Source: Chloroflexota bacterium
GTDB lineage: Bacteria > Chloroflexota > UBA11872
Reading direction: 5' to 3'
Assembly (NCBI GenBank): GCA_022824495.1
Contig: JAJDZU010000012.1
Span: 248,001 to 312,000, forward strand
DNA: 64,000 bases
Shown here piece by piece: positions 1-8,640 of the stretch (positions within the stretch are counted from its first letter, which is position 1; each line of letters opens with the position of its first letter). The notes below the pieces were generated by a model. That model was given only the letters and a program-made list of their open reading frames with translations, searched no databases and was not told the DNA's origin. Both the position numbers and the translations under genes were made by a program.

Positions 1-1047
1 ATGGTTGCAATGCGGGAACTGACGTGTGTGCGCTGCCCCGGTGACCTTCGGGTCGAGGTGGGGAGCGCCCTGGTCGACGAGCCCGGACCGGGCGAGATGC
101 GCGTCCGCACCATGATGTCCGCCATCTGTGGCAGCGACCTGCACCATTACCGCGCCGACGCGTCCCTGCGCGACGAGAATGGCTGGAGTCAGTGGGCGCT
201 GGGTCACGAAAACACCGGCATCGTGGACGCGGTGGGTCCGGGCGTTTCCTATCCCGCCGTCGGCGACCGGGTGGTGGTGTTCGGCATCGTGGGCTGCGGA
301 CATTGCGTCCACTGCCGGCGGGGCGAGGCGATGTTCTGCGCCGATGCGGAACACTTCAGCCGCCACCGGCACGGCACGAACATCGCCTGCCTGCTGGCTC
401 CGGCGCGCAATGCGCTGCCGCTGCCGGACGACTTCGACTGGGAAATGGGCGCGCTGCTCTCCTGCAACGTCGGCACGGCCTACGGCGCGTTGCGCAAGAC
501 CGAGGTTTCCGGCGACCGCCCGCTGGCGGTGTTTGGGCTTGGGCCGGTTGGGCTGGCCTGCGTGATGCTCGGACGGGCCCGCGGCGCCTCGGTCATCGGC
601 GTTGATCCCGTCGCCGAACGCCGCGCATTGGCCCTGGAATGTGGGGCCCGGACGGCGCTGGATAGCGCCGACGCCAACCTCGTCGAACGCATTGTCGAGG
701 CGGCCGGCGGCGAAGGGGCCGCTGCATCCATCGACACCAGCGGTCACCCCGCCGCTCGCGCCGCGGCGGTCGACGTGTTGCGGACGCAGGGAACCTATGT
801 GGAAGTCGGCGTCGGCCACGACCCCACCATTGCCCCCAGCCAGCAGATCATCTTTCGAGAAGTGACGCTCCGCGGATCCTGGCTCTATAAGCAGCACGAG
901 TGGGAGGGACTGCTTGACTTCGTGCGCCGTCGACAGGTCCCAATCAAGACCCTCATCACCCATCGATTCCGCCCCGAAGACGCCGTCCAGGCCTTCAAAC
1001 TGGCCAACCGGGCGACCACCGGCAAGATCCTGTTCGACTGGAGCTAG
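1..1047 (+). CDS. Zinc-dependent alcohol dehydrogenase (MDR family)
   Basis: Probable NAD(P)-dependent oxidation of a sugar alcohol or other secondary alcohol in the cytoplasm. The product (348 aa, usual family length) shows the catalytic-zinc Cys43 in AICGSDLHH, GHE at 68-70, the four structural-zinc cysteines 99, 102, 105 and 113, and the Rossmann motif GLGPVG at 179-184. The ATG is the first base of the window, so a start further upstream cannot be excluded. The next gene follows 25 bases downstream on the same strand. Family membership is secure; the substrate cannot be told from sequence. A second zinc dehydrogenase of the same superfamily lies at 37044-38060 and keeps the same zinc sites. 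Confidence 0.85.
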   Translation: MVAMRELTCVRCPGDLRVEVGSALVDEPGPGEMRVRTMMSAICGSDLHHYRADASLRDENGWSQWALGHENTGIVDAVGPGVSYPAVGDRVVVFGIVGCGHCVHCRRGEAMFCADAEHFSRHRHGTNIACLLAPARNALPLPDDFDWEMGALLSCNVGTAYGALRKTEVSGDRPLAVFGLGPVGLACVMLGRARGASVIGVDPVAERRALALECGARTALDSADANLVERIVEAAGGEGAAASIDTSGHPAARAAAVDVLRTQGTYVEVGVGHDPTIAPSQQIIFREVTLRGSWLYKQHEWEGLLDFVRRRQVPIKTLITHRFRPEDAVQAFKLANRATTGKILFDWS

Positions 1048-1072
1048 ACCACGAACGCCCGATTGGCATGAC

Positions 1073-1732
1073 GTGACGTCTGGTCCCGAGGGCAGGCTGG
1101 GAGATCGCTTTCTCAATCAGCGCGGCGAGTCGCTTGGCAGCTGCGGATTTGAGGACGATCCGGGACGGCCGGAATGGCGGCCCGACGGTGGGCTGACGTT
1201 CTGGCACTACGCCCGTCAGGAGCGACTGGAGTTCATCTTCGGTACGGCCGGCGGGCTGAAGGCGGGCAGACCGGCGTTCTTTAGCACCGAACTCACCCCG
1301 GACTTCGACGGGCTGTACATGGTCGAGGGTTTTCTGGACCCGAAGCCCCGCTGGCTTGACGACTCGCCCCACTTCGGCGGCGAAGGCGGTCGCCGCTGGC
1401 GCGGCTTTATCGGCGACGTCCTACTGCGCCTGGACCTGCCGCGGGGGGTCCGCGGCGTTTGGGTGGCGGACTACGGGCACCCTTTGGAAGTCAACGCGGT
1501 GCAGCAGGGCAATCCCTCGCCGCTGAATCTCGGCTACGACTCCCGCACGGGTCACCAAGCCAACCGCGCCTATGCTCACAGCCTCGTGCCAATCGAAACC
1601 TACACAGGCGGCCATTTGGCGCCAATCGTCACCGTCATGCGGCCCGGCCCCGGGATCGCCATCCCCAGGTCGTGCGTCGCGGTGGCGGACGATCAGCCGC
1701 GCCGGCGCAGCGACGACCCCGCGGAACGCTAG
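1073..1732 (+). CDS. Hypothetical protein, GTG start
   Basis: I do not recognise this 219-aa protein. The frame is open far upstream into the dehydrogenase, but the first sensible start after that gene is the GTG at 1073, giving a product beginning MTSGPEGRLGDRF. It has no signal peptide or membrane segment, is rich in Gly, Arg and aromatic residues (FWHYARQERLEFIF near residue 42), and ends in an Arg/Asp-rich tail. It lies 25 bases after the alcohol dehydrogenase and may be co-transcribed with it. Codon use matches the neighbours, with G/C at third positions, which favours a real gene. Function unknown. Confidence 0.5.
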   Translation: MTSGPEGRLGDRFLNQRGESLGSCGFEDDPGRPEWRPDGGLTFWHYARQERLEFIFGTAGGLKAGRPAFFSTELTPDFDGLYMVEGFLDPKPRWLDDSPHFGGEGGRRWRGFIGDVLLRLDLPRGVRGVWVADYGHPLEVNAVQQGNPSPLNLGYDSRTGHQANRAYAHSLVPIETYTGGHLAPIVTVMRPGPGIAIPRSCVAVADDQPRRRSDDPAER

Positions 1733-1795
1733 CGGTCGCGGCGCCGTCAATCATCTGGGTCGCATCGCCGGGCCGGCGATGCGACCAGGGCTGGC

Positions 1796-2644
1796 CTACC
1801 CGGCCGGTGCCACGGCGCCGGAAGGATCCACCACCCACGTCCACTCGCCCAGGTCCTCGCCGGACGGCGCCAGTTGCGCGCCGCGCCAGCGCACCGTGAT
1901 CGGCGGACCGTCCGGTGCCAGGGCCGGGAACTGGAAGCCCCCGTGCTCCACGGTGTTCGACGTAACCCGGCCCCTCGGAGGCGCAATCCCCTGGCCTATC
2001 GGAATGATCGCCGGGATTTCGGTGCCTTCGACTTCGATCACCAGTCCCGTGGCAAAGGCCAGCAGGGTCTCCTCCCGTCGGTTCTCCAGTGTGAAATAGA
2101 TGCGCGTCTCCTCGGCCGCGAAGTCGATCCGCTCGAGCACCACCCGCACCCCCCGGCGCTCCAGCGCCTGCCCGATCCGCTCGGACTGAAGAGCGGGACG
2201 CACACCCACGCGATCCGTAACCGTCAGGTGAACGACGTCGACTTCCGGCTGCACCGTATCCCCGCAGGCTCCCCCGGGTTCAGCGACGCGTGCAATCGAT
2301 CCCTCCAGCCAGACAAAATCGTCCCGCGCCACCCCTTCCGCGGTGTCGGGAATCCGGAACACCGTTGACAGTTGATCGTTGTCGAAGTCGACCCACGCGC
2401 ACAGGATGAGATCGCCAGCCACCGTGGAGACCTTGTACACGCGGGCGCGCAGGACGGCACGCTGACCAATGGCCGCCGCCGGGGCCGAATGCACCACCGG
2501 CCACTCCTGGTTCGTGAGAACGTTCGGGGACGCAGGCGTGGGCGTGGCATCGGGAACGGGTTGGGATTCGTTCTCACAGGCGCTCAGCACGCCCATGGCC
2601 AGGCCCAAGACCGCCAGCATGAGCAGCGTCCGGAATCGCCTCAC
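1796..2644 (-). CDS. Putative lipoprotein
   Basis: Secreted lipid-anchored protein of unknown function, about 282 aa from the GTG at 2644. The N-terminus has Arg residues, a hydrophobic core (LLMLAVLGLAMGVL) and a lipobox-like LSAC, with the modified Cys at about residue 23 of this start. A Pro/Thr/Ala linker follows, then a beta-rich region. An in-frame start at 2686 would add 14 residues before the signal sequence; I prefer 2644 because it puts the positive charges right at the N-terminus. It diverges from the Gfo/Idh gene at 2731. No catalytic motif is visible; a surface binding or stress role is only a guess. Confidence 0.6.
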   Translation of the reverse strand: MRRFRTLLMLAVLGLAMGVLSACENESQPVPDATPTPASPNVLTNQEWPVVHSAPAAAIGQRAVLRARVYKVSTVAGDLILCAWVDFDNDQLSTVFRIPDTAEGVARDDFVWLEGSIARVAEPGGACGDTVQPEVDVVHLTVTDRVGVRPALQSERIGQALERRGVRVVLERIDFAAEETRIYFTLENRREETLLAFATGLVIEVEGTEIPAIIPIGQGIAPPRGRVTSNTVEHGGFQFPALAPDGPPITVRWRGAQLAPSGEDLGEWTWVVDPSGAVAPAG

Positions 2645-2730
2645 CGTTGGTCCTTGTCCGCGCGCGGATGCAAATGTCGCCCGCACGCGTCATACTCTGC
2701 CCCACAGCGCCGACGGAAAGGCACGCGCCC

Positions 2731-3861
2731 ATGACACGAGCCGCTGTGATCGGGCTTGGCCGAATCGCAAGCACCTGGGACGAAGAGCGCAGCAAGTACG
2801 ACGGCTGGCACCTCCCGCACGCCCATATCGGCTGCATGGCCGCCGTCCCCGAACTCGAAATCGTCGGACTCTCGGATACCTGGGCCGAGCAGCGCCAGGC
2901 GGCCCGGGCCAAGTGGGGGATCGACGACCTCTACGAAGACTACCGGGAGATGCTGACCAAGACCCGGCCGCAAATCGTCAGCATCTGCACCTCCATGAAG
3001 CCCCGTACCGAGATCCTGCTTGAGATCGCGAATGGCGACTATGGCGTCCAGGCCATCTGGGCCGAAAAGCCCCTGACCTATTCGCTGGAGCAGGCTGACG
3101 AGGTGATCGCCGCCTGTCGCAAGGCCGGAATTCACCTGGCCGTCAACTGCACCCACCGCTGGCGCGACAGTTTCACGCAGACACGCGAAATGATCGACGA
3201 CGGCCTCATCGGCGATGTCATTCACGTGCAGGGCGGCCTCAACTGCAATCTCTCCCACAACGGCAGTCACCTGATCACGCGCCTCACCATGTTCACCGAT
3301 GCCCCGGTGGCCTGGGTTGCCGGCGAGGCCGAGAGCGATGAGGCCGTGGCCGGCGAAGACGATTTTGCCGGCACCGGCTACTTCGTCTGCCACAACGGCG
3401 TGCGCGGCATGTTCCGCGGCATGCGCACGGGTGGCCTGGAACTCTCCTACGACATCACCGGCACGGACGGCATGATCCGCCTGATGGACGACAGCCGCAG
3501 CCCCGAACTGTGGCGAATCGAGGAGGGCATGCCGGGCCAGCGCGGCCCCGGGCCCGTCTGCCACTTCTTCAGGCCCAGCCACAGCCCGCGGGCGGCCGGC
3601 GTAAACGTGCTGTACGACCTGATGAACTGCATCGAAACCGGCGAAGACTCGCGTTGCACCGGCGAGGACGCCCGCGAAGCTCTCGAAATCGCCCTCGCCG
3701 TCCGCGAATCGCACCGAAAGGGGGGCGGACGTGTCGATCTGCCCCTCGAAGACCGCAGCCTCGGCATCGTCTCGCGCGAAGTGCTGGTCTCGGAGCTTCC
3801 ACGGGCGATTCTCCGGCGGCAGGAAGCCGAAGCCGCCGCGCAGGCAGGGGAGGCGTCGTAA
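2731..3861 (+). CDS. Gfo/Idh/MocA family oxidoreductase, copy 1
   Basis: Predicted NAD(P)-dependent oxidoreductase acting on a sugar, inositol or related polyol. The 376-aa product starts MTRAAVIGLGRIAST with the dinucleotide-binding GLGRIA at residues 8-13, carries the family EKP lysine motif in AEKPLTYS at 111-114, and the C-terminal alpha/beta half (NCTHRWRDSF, HNGSHL). The ATG at 2731 was chosen because the nucleotide-binding strand begins directly there; upstream in-frame codons overlap the divergent lipoprotein. The stop overlaps the start of the next gene by one base (TAATG), so the two are translationally coupled. The next gene is a close paralogue. Substrate unknown. Confidence 0.85.
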   Translation: MTRAAVIGLGRIASTWDEERSKYDGWHLPHAHIGCMAAVPELEIVGLSDTWAEQRQAARAKWGIDDLYEDYREMLTKTRPQIVSICTSMKPRTEILLEIANGDYGVQAIWAEKPLTYSLEQADEVIAACRKAGIHLAVNCTHRWRDSFTQTREMIDDGLIGDVIHVQGGLNCNLSHNGSHLITRLTMFTDAPVAWVAGEAESDEAVAGEDDFAGTGYFVCHNGVRGMFRGMRTGGLELSYDITGTDGMIRLMDDSRSPELWRIEEGMPGQRGPGPVCHFFRPSHSPRAAGVNVLYDLMNCIETGEDSRCTGEDAREALEIALAVRESHRKGGGRVDLPLEDRSLGIVSREVLVSELPRAILRRQEAEAAAQAGEAS

Positions 3862-4988
3862 TGGCTAACGTCAAAGCGGCGGTAATCGGGCTCGGACGCA
3901 TCGCCAGCACCATCGACGAAGAGCTGGGCGACTTCGACGGCGTCGAGTTTCCCTACGGCCACATCCCCTGCTACATGTCCATGCCCGAGGTCGACGTCGT
4001 CGGCATGTCCGACACCTGGGTTGAGCAGCGCGAAGCCGCCGGCGCCAAGTGGGGTTTCGATGCCCTCTACGCCGACTATCGCCAGATGTTGGAGAAGACT
4101 CGCCCCGACATTGTCAGCGTGTGTACCTCCGCCAAGCCGCGCGCCGACATCCTGCTGGAGATCGCCAACGGCGATTACGGCGTGCGCGCGATCTGGGCGG
4201 AGAAACCAATCACGCTCTCACTGGCGGAAGCCGATGCCGTCGTTGACGCCTGCAAGCGCGCCAACATTGCGCTGGGGATCAACTGCACCCGCCGCTGGCG
4301 CGACGACTACGTGCAAGTCAAGGCCCTGCTTGACGAAGGTGTCATCGGCGACGTCGTGTCCGTGGATTCCCGGGCCAGGTGCGGCCTCTCCCACAACGGC
4401 AGCCACCTGATTACCACGCTCACCATGTACGTCCCAGAGCGCGCCGTCTCGGTTGTCGGTGAGGCCGAGCTGGATGAAGCCAATCCTGACAACGACTTTC
4501 CCGGCGTCGGTCTCATCAGGTTCCCCGGCGACGTGCGCGGCTACGTGCGGGCCTACGACAACGGGCCCAACGAAAGCTCCCACGACATCGTCGGCACGGA
4601 CGGCATGATCCGCATCATCAACGACGCCCGCAGCATCCAGATCTGGACCTCGCACCCGGCCCTGGACGGCCACCAGCAGCTTCGGGAGCGCGGCACCTTC
4701 GTCCGCCGCCACTTCCCGCCGCCCGTCCGCCGCCACAGCGGCGGCGTCAACGCGGTTCGCGACCTGATCCGTTGCAGTGAGTCGGGAGACGATCCGCGGT
4801 GTAGCGGCGAGGACGCCCGCGAGGCCCTGGAAATCGCCATCGCCATCCGCGAGTCCGAGCGAAGCGGCAACCAGCCGGTCGAATTGCCTTTGGCCGACCG
4901 AAGCCTGCGGATAATCTCCGGCGAGGTCGTCCGCAGCGAGCTCCCGCGCGCCATCCTGCGTCAACGCGAGGAGGCCGGTCTGGCCTAG
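3861..4988 (+). CDS. Gfo/Idh/MocA family oxidoreductase, copy 2
   Basis: Paralogue of the preceding protein (375 aa) and probably a partner on the same or a related substrate. It keeps GLGRIAST near the N-terminus, AEKP, NCTRRWRDDY and the long matching C-terminal motif around SGEDAREALEIAIAIRES. Its ATG shares the A of the upstream TAA, a typical coupled arrangement. The similarity across the whole length implies tandem duplication followed by divergence; they may form a heteromer or act in succession (inference). The 3' end overlaps the convergent deacetylase gene by 4 bases. Confidence 0.85.
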   Translation: MANVKAAVIGLGRIASTIDEELGDFDGVEFPYGHIPCYMSMPEVDVVGMSDTWVEQREAAGAKWGFDALYADYRQMLEKTRPDIVSVCTSAKPRADILLEIANGDYGVRAIWAEKPITLSLAEADAVVDACKRANIALGINCTRRWRDDYVQVKALLDEGVIGDVVSVDSRARCGLSHNGSHLITTLTMYVPERAVSVVGEAELDEANPDNDFPGVGLIRFPGDVRGYVRAYDNGPNESSHDIVGTDGMIRIINDARSIQIWTSHPALDGHQQLRERGTFVRRHFPPPVRRHSGGVNAVRDLIRCSESGDDPRCSGEDAREALEIAIAIRESERSGNQPVELPLADRSLRIISGEVVRSELPRAILRQREEAGLA

Positions 4989-5989
4989 GCGCTGCCCAGT
5001 CCCTGCACGTACGCCACCGCCGACTCGCCCAGCCGGTCCAGCGCGTACCCGCCTTCCAGCACGTGCAGCCGCGGCATCCCCAGGCTGGCAATCCGCCCGG
5101 CCACCCGCCCAAAGTCCTCGCTGTACAGACCCAGCACCGCAATCGGGTCCTCGCGATGGGTGTCGAACCCCAGCGAAACCACCAGCGCCTCTGGATCGAA
5201 CGCCGCAATCGCCTCGCAACCCCGGTCCAGCACATCCATGTAGGCGTCGATTTGCATGTGCGGCGGCAGCGGCAGATTCAGGTTGAAGCCCTCGCCCGCC
5301 CCGCGTCCCCGCTCATTCGCGTGCCCCGAAAACCCAGGGTACGCAAACCGCGGATCCGCGTGCAGTGAGACGTATAAGACGTCGTCCCGCGTATACGTCA
5401 GGTGCTGCGACCCATTCCCGTGGTGATAGTCCACGTCCAGGATCGCCACCCGCCCATCGCCGCTCAGTACGTTCGCCGCCACCACCGCGTTGTTGAAATA
5501 GCAGAACCCGCCCATCCGGTCGTGCTCCGCGTGATGCCCCGGCGGCCGGCACAGCGCAAATGCCTCCGTGGCGCCGCCTCGCACCAGGTCCGCCCCCGTC
5601 AGCGCCACGTCCACCGCCTCGCGGGCCGCTCCATACGTCGCCCGCATCAACGGCGCGTCCTGCCCAAACGAGTAGAACGCCGCCCGCTCCACCGGATCCG
5701 ACCGCTCCAGCACTCCCGGATCCATCGACACCCCGGCCGCCGTCACGCTCACCTCGGGATCCAGCTCCGCGCACATATCCCGGATGAACTCCCGGTACTT
5801 CGGCTCATGCACCGCGTCCAGCAGCCCGTCGTCATGCGCTGTCGGCGCCACCGACCGAACCAGCCCCGCCGCCTCCAGCGCCTCCCGAATCAGTCCCGGC
5901 CGCGCTGGCGTCTCCGGATGGTCATACACCTGCCCATCCACCGTCTGCAACATCGGCGCATGCCCCAGGTGCACATCCGACCAAACCAA
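4985..5989 (-). CDS. Histone deacetylase superfamily amidohydrolase (acetylpolyamine-type)
   Basis: Zinc hydrolase of the arginase/deacetylase fold, expected to remove acetyl groups from polyamines or other small acetylated amines. The product (334 aa) shows the hallmark catalytic stretch RPPGHHAEHDRMGGFCYFNN, the zinc-binding DVDYHHGNGSQ and the later GFDTHREDP and LEGGY motifs. The only usable start before the conserved region is a TTG at 5989 (product MVWSDVHLGHAP); no ATG or GTG is better placed. It converges with the Gfo/Idh pair and lies just downstream of the sigma factor gene on the same strand. Bacterial members are usually acetylpolyamine or acetoin-utilisation (AcuC) enzymes; this one looks closer to the acetylpolyamine group. 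Confidence 0.85.
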   Translation of the reverse strand: MVWSDVHLGHAPMLQTVDGQVYDHPETPARPGLIREALEAAGLVRSVAPTAHDDGLLDAVHEPKYREFIRDMCAELDPEVSVTAAGVSMDPGVLERSDPVERAAFYSFGQDAPLMRATYGAAREAVDVALTGADLVRGGATEAFALCRPPGHHAEHDRMGGFCYFNNAVVAANVLSGDGRVAILDVDYHHGNGSQHLTYTRDDVLYVSLHADPRFAYPGFSGHANERGRGAGEGFNLNLPLPPHMQIDAYMDVLDRGCEAIAAFDPEALVVSLGFDTHREDPIAVLGLYSEDFGRVAGRIASLGMPRLHVLEGGYALDRLGESAVAYVQGLGSA

Positions 5990-6080
5990 CGGAACAGCCA
6001 GCGCCGCACCTCCACAAAACCTCAGGGGCCCGTGATTCTCCCACGAGCCCCCGAGTCCGCCCCTGGTCTATCGACGGTTG

Positions 6081-7100
6081 CTACGCCATGAACGCCTTCA
6101 GATGCCCCGCCATGCTCGGCCGGCGCAGCTTCCGCAGCGCCATCGACTCGATCTGCCGAATGCGCTCGCGCGTGCGCCCAAACTGCTGACCGATCTCCTC
6201 CAGCGTCAGCGGCGTCCCGGTGCCCAGGCCGTAGCGAAGCCGCAGCACCTCCTGCTCGCGCGGTTCCAGTTGATCCATGGCATCCGCCAAGTGCTCGGTC
6301 AGCATCCGGTCCGCAATCTCCTCCAGCGGCTCCTCCGCGTCCTCATCGGGAACCAGGTCGCCCACCGAGGTCATGCCCTCCTCGCCAACTGGCGCGTCCA
6401 GCGAGACCGGCGCCCGTGCGATCCGGTTCAGCGCCGCCATCTGCTCCTCGCTGAACCCCAGTTCGTCGGCAATCTCCCGGTCCGTCGGCTCGCGGCCCAG
6501 CGTCAATTGCAGGTCACGCCGCACCCGCGAGGCCTTCGCCAGCCGGTCGTGCGTATGCACCGGCAGCCGGATCGTCCGGCACTGCTCCGCGATCGCTCGC
6601 GTGACCGACTGCCGGATCCACCACGTCGCGTACGTGCTGAACTTGTACCCGCGCCGCCAGTCGAACTTCTCCACCGCCCGCATCAGCCCGCTGTTGCCTT
6701 CCTGGATCAGGTCCAGCAGCGGCACGTCGTGGCCCGTGTACTTCTTCGCCACGCTCACCACCAGCCGCAGGTTCGCCGAGACCATCTGCTGACGCGCAGT
6801 CTCGTCGCCGCGCTCGATCGCCTTCGCCAGCCGCACCTCGTCCTGCGCCGTCAGCAGCGGAATCCGTCCAATCTCGTTCAGGTACCGGCGCACCGGATCG
6901 CCCGCCGTCTCGCCGCCCGTCGACGCCTGCGCCGTCGGCCGCTTCGACGGTCCGCTGCGCGCCGCCGGCCGCTCCTCGTCGAGCTCCTCAACCCACACCA
7001 CGTCACCCAGCATCAATTCGTCGGCAATCCCGGCGCCCGCGCTGGCCCGCGCCCTTGCCGCCCTCGTCTGAACCGTGTCCGTCGCCATCTCGGTAGTCAT
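6081..7100 (-). CDS. rpoD: RNA polymerase primary-type sigma-70 factor
   Basis: Promoter-recognition subunit of RNA polymerase. The 339-aa protein has region 1.2 ([17 protein letters not shown], from residue 68), regions 2.1-2.4 ([48 protein letters not shown] at about 110-170), region 3 and region 4.2 ([20 protein letters not shown]). It lacks the long region 1.1 and non-conserved insert of proteobacterial RpoD, so it is either a compact primary sigma (SigA) or a group 2 sigma; complete region 1.2 and 2.4 favour the primary type. The N-terminal 65 residues are Ala/Arg-rich and poorly ordered. Start at ATG 7100. Confidence 0.85.
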   Translation of the reverse strand: MTTEMATDTVQTRAARARASAGAGIADELMLGDVVWVEELDEERPAARSGPSKRPTAQASTGGETAGDPVRRYLNEIGRIPLLTAQDEVRLAKAIERGDETARQQMVSANLRLVVSVAKKYTGHDVPLLDLIQEGNSGLMRAVEKFDWRRGYKFSTYATWWIRQSVTRAIAEQCRTIRLPVHTHDRLAKASRVRRDLQLTLGREPTDREIADELGFSEEQMAALNRIARAPVSLDAPVGEEGMTSVGDLVPDEDAEEPLEEIADRMLTEHLADAMDQLEPREQEVLRLRYGLGTGTPLTLEEIGQQFGRTRERIRQIESMALRKLRRPSMAGHLKAFMA

Positions 7101-7305
7101 CGCCCGCTGGCCCTTTCACGTCCTTCGCTGGATCCTCCCGCCGCCGACCCCGTTGTCCTTGGCGGGTCTCCTGCGGGTTCTCCCCGCCGGATGACTGAGT
7201 AAACCACCTGTCAGAGCGCAGTTTCTGTAACGCATGTGACGCAACCGGCCCCAAATCCCCCTTTTCTCATCCAACTCTCATCTCCCAACCCGCGCTCACA
7301 CCTTG

Positions 7306-7314
7306 TGCTAGCGT
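7306..7314 (+). promoter_or_regulatory. Extended -10 promoter element
   Basis: TGCTAGCGT fits an extended -10 (TGnTAnnnT), with the hexamer TAGCGT 28 bases before the formamidase ATG. No good -35 is visible, as expected for extended -10 promoters. The same TGCTAnnnT pattern recurs before three coiled-coil genes at 23250, 23811 and 25021, which strengthens the call. Confidence 0.4.
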
Positions 7315-7342
7315 CCCCCTCGCCGTCCCCACGCCCCCTGCC

Positions 7343-8242
7343 ATGCTCCCCCAACGCCTCCGCATCCCCGCCCAGCACGTCATCTACGCCTTCGACCCCA
7401 CCACGCCCCCCATCGCCCGCATCGACCCGCCCGCTCACCTCACCGTCGAAGCCCGCGACGCCTACGACCGCGGCTGCAACGACCTCGATATCCACGCCTA
7501 CCTCGCCCAACGCGTTCCTGGCCGCATGAACCCCGCCACCGGCCCCATCGCCATTCAAGGCGCCCAACCCGGCGACACCCTCCACGTACACATCCAGGCC
7601 GTGCGTCTGGGCCCCCGCGGCTACGTCGCCACCACCCCCGGCACCGGCCTTCTCGGCGATAACCCCGTACCCACCTCCATCCAACCCTTCGATGTGGAGG
7701 ACCAAACCGTCACCGTCGCCGGCGTGCCGTTACCCGTCCGCCCCATGGTCGGAACCCTCGGCGTCGCCCCCGCCACTGGCGCCATCGAAGCCCTCAGCCT
7801 CGGCATCCACGGCGGCAACCTCGACTTCAACGACATCACCGCCGGAACCACCGTTCATCTGCCCGTCTGGGCGCCCGACGCCCTCTTCGCCATTGGCGAC
7901 GTCCACGCCACCATGGGCGACGGCGAAGCCCACTCCGGCGTCAACATCGACGCCGAAATCGACCTCCACCTCTCCCTAACCCCCGGCCAACACCTCGACT
8001 GGCCTTGGTTCGAGACGCCAACCCACGTCATGACCATCGGCGTCCACGACGACCTCACCCAGGCCCTCCGCATCGCCCAGCACGCCATGGAAACCCGCCT
8101 CATCGACCAGTTGGATATTTCGCCCGAAACCGCCCGCGCCCTCTCCGGCGCCGCCATGGACCTCCGCCTCGGCCAGGCCGGCGGCTACGGCGTCCCCGTC
8201 AGCGCCTACGCCACCTTCCCCAAATCCGCCCTCCCCGCATAA
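7343..8242 (+). CDS. Acetamidase/formamidase family protein
   Basis: Hydrolyses short-chain amides such as formamide or acetamide to ammonia and the acid. The 299-aa product matches the FmdA/AmdA fold: an N-terminal VIYAFDPTTPPIARIDP, VEARDAYDRG, GPIAIQGAQPGDTLHVHI, the central metal-site region LGIHGGNLDFNDITAG, and DVHATMGDGEAHSGVNIDAEID. Length is normal. The ATG at 7343 follows an extended -10 promoter. A 54-codon open frame begins 6 bases after the stop and may be co-transcribed. The protein could supply nitrogen from amides; the exact substrate is not shown by the sequence. Confidence 0.85.
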   Translation: MLPQRLRIPAQHVIYAFDPTTPPIARIDPPAHLTVEARDAYDRGCNDLDIHAYLAQRVPGRMNPATGPIAIQGAQPGDTLHVHIQAVRLGPRGYVATTPGTGLLGDNPVPTSIQPFDVEDQTVTVAGVPLPVRPMVGTLGVAPATGAIEALSLGIHGGNLDFNDITAGTTVHLPVWAPDALFAIGDVHATMGDGEAHSGVNIDAEIDLHLSLTPGQHLDWPWFETPTHVMTIGVHDDLTQALRIAQHAMETRLIDQLDISPETARALSGAAMDLRLGQAGGYGVPVSAYATFPKSALPA

Positions 8243-8248
8243 CCTCCA

Positions 8249-8413
8249 ATGGACACTCCCAAGGACGAAACCATCGTGACTGACCAGGAACCAACCGACG
8301 ACTCCCCCGAGGCCGAGGACGCCGCCCTGGCCAACGCCATCACCCTGGGCCTCGCCACCGACCCCGTCACCAAACAGCAAGTCCTCGAAGCACTACAGCC
8401 CCAAGAACCCTAA
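8249..8413 (+). CDS. Small acidic hypothetical protein
   Basis: A 54-codon frame running from ATG 8249 to TAA 8413, starting 6 bases after the formamidase stop. The product begins MDTPKDETIVTDQEP, is strongly acidic in its first half and ends with a short predicted helix (DPVTKQQVLEALQPQ). Third codon positions are mostly G/C as in neighbouring genes. It resembles no family I know. It could be an accessory peptide of the amidase operon. Moderate-to-low confidence because of its size. Confidence 0.42.
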   Translation: MDTPKDETIVTDQEPTDDSPEAEDAALANAITLGLATDPVTKQQVLEALQPQEP

Positions 8414-8503
8414 GTCCGCGGACTGGCGGGTCTCACATCCGTCGTTTCCCGCTAGTCACCTCAGCACACGCCCCACTACCATTCCCCTCGACAAGTCCAC
8501 CAT

Positions 8504-8552
8504 CTTTCCCCTCTCCCTGTGGGAGAGGGTTAGGGTGAGGGTCTTCCGCCCA
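8504..8552. repeat. Dispersed CCCTCTCCC...GGTGAGGG repeat, copy 1
   Basis: Contains the near-perfect inverted pair CCCTCTCCC / GGGAGAGGG (8509-8529) followed by GGTGAGGGTCTTCCGC. Related copies occur at about 14321, 14604, 22535 and, inverted, 57386. It lies in the 227-base gap before the aldolase gene. Confidence 0.65.
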
Positions 8553-8640
8553 CCGACTGGCCCTTAATCCCAACCCCGGGAGATGGCCAGACTGCGGGCC
8601 ACTCCAGCCAAAGTGGCCTGCCACCGACTCGGAGCGCCCC

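Noticed and set aside
2641..3714. Long minus-strand frame opposite the first Gfo/Idh gene
   Set aside because: Shadow of a clear plus-strand gene with family motifs throughout.
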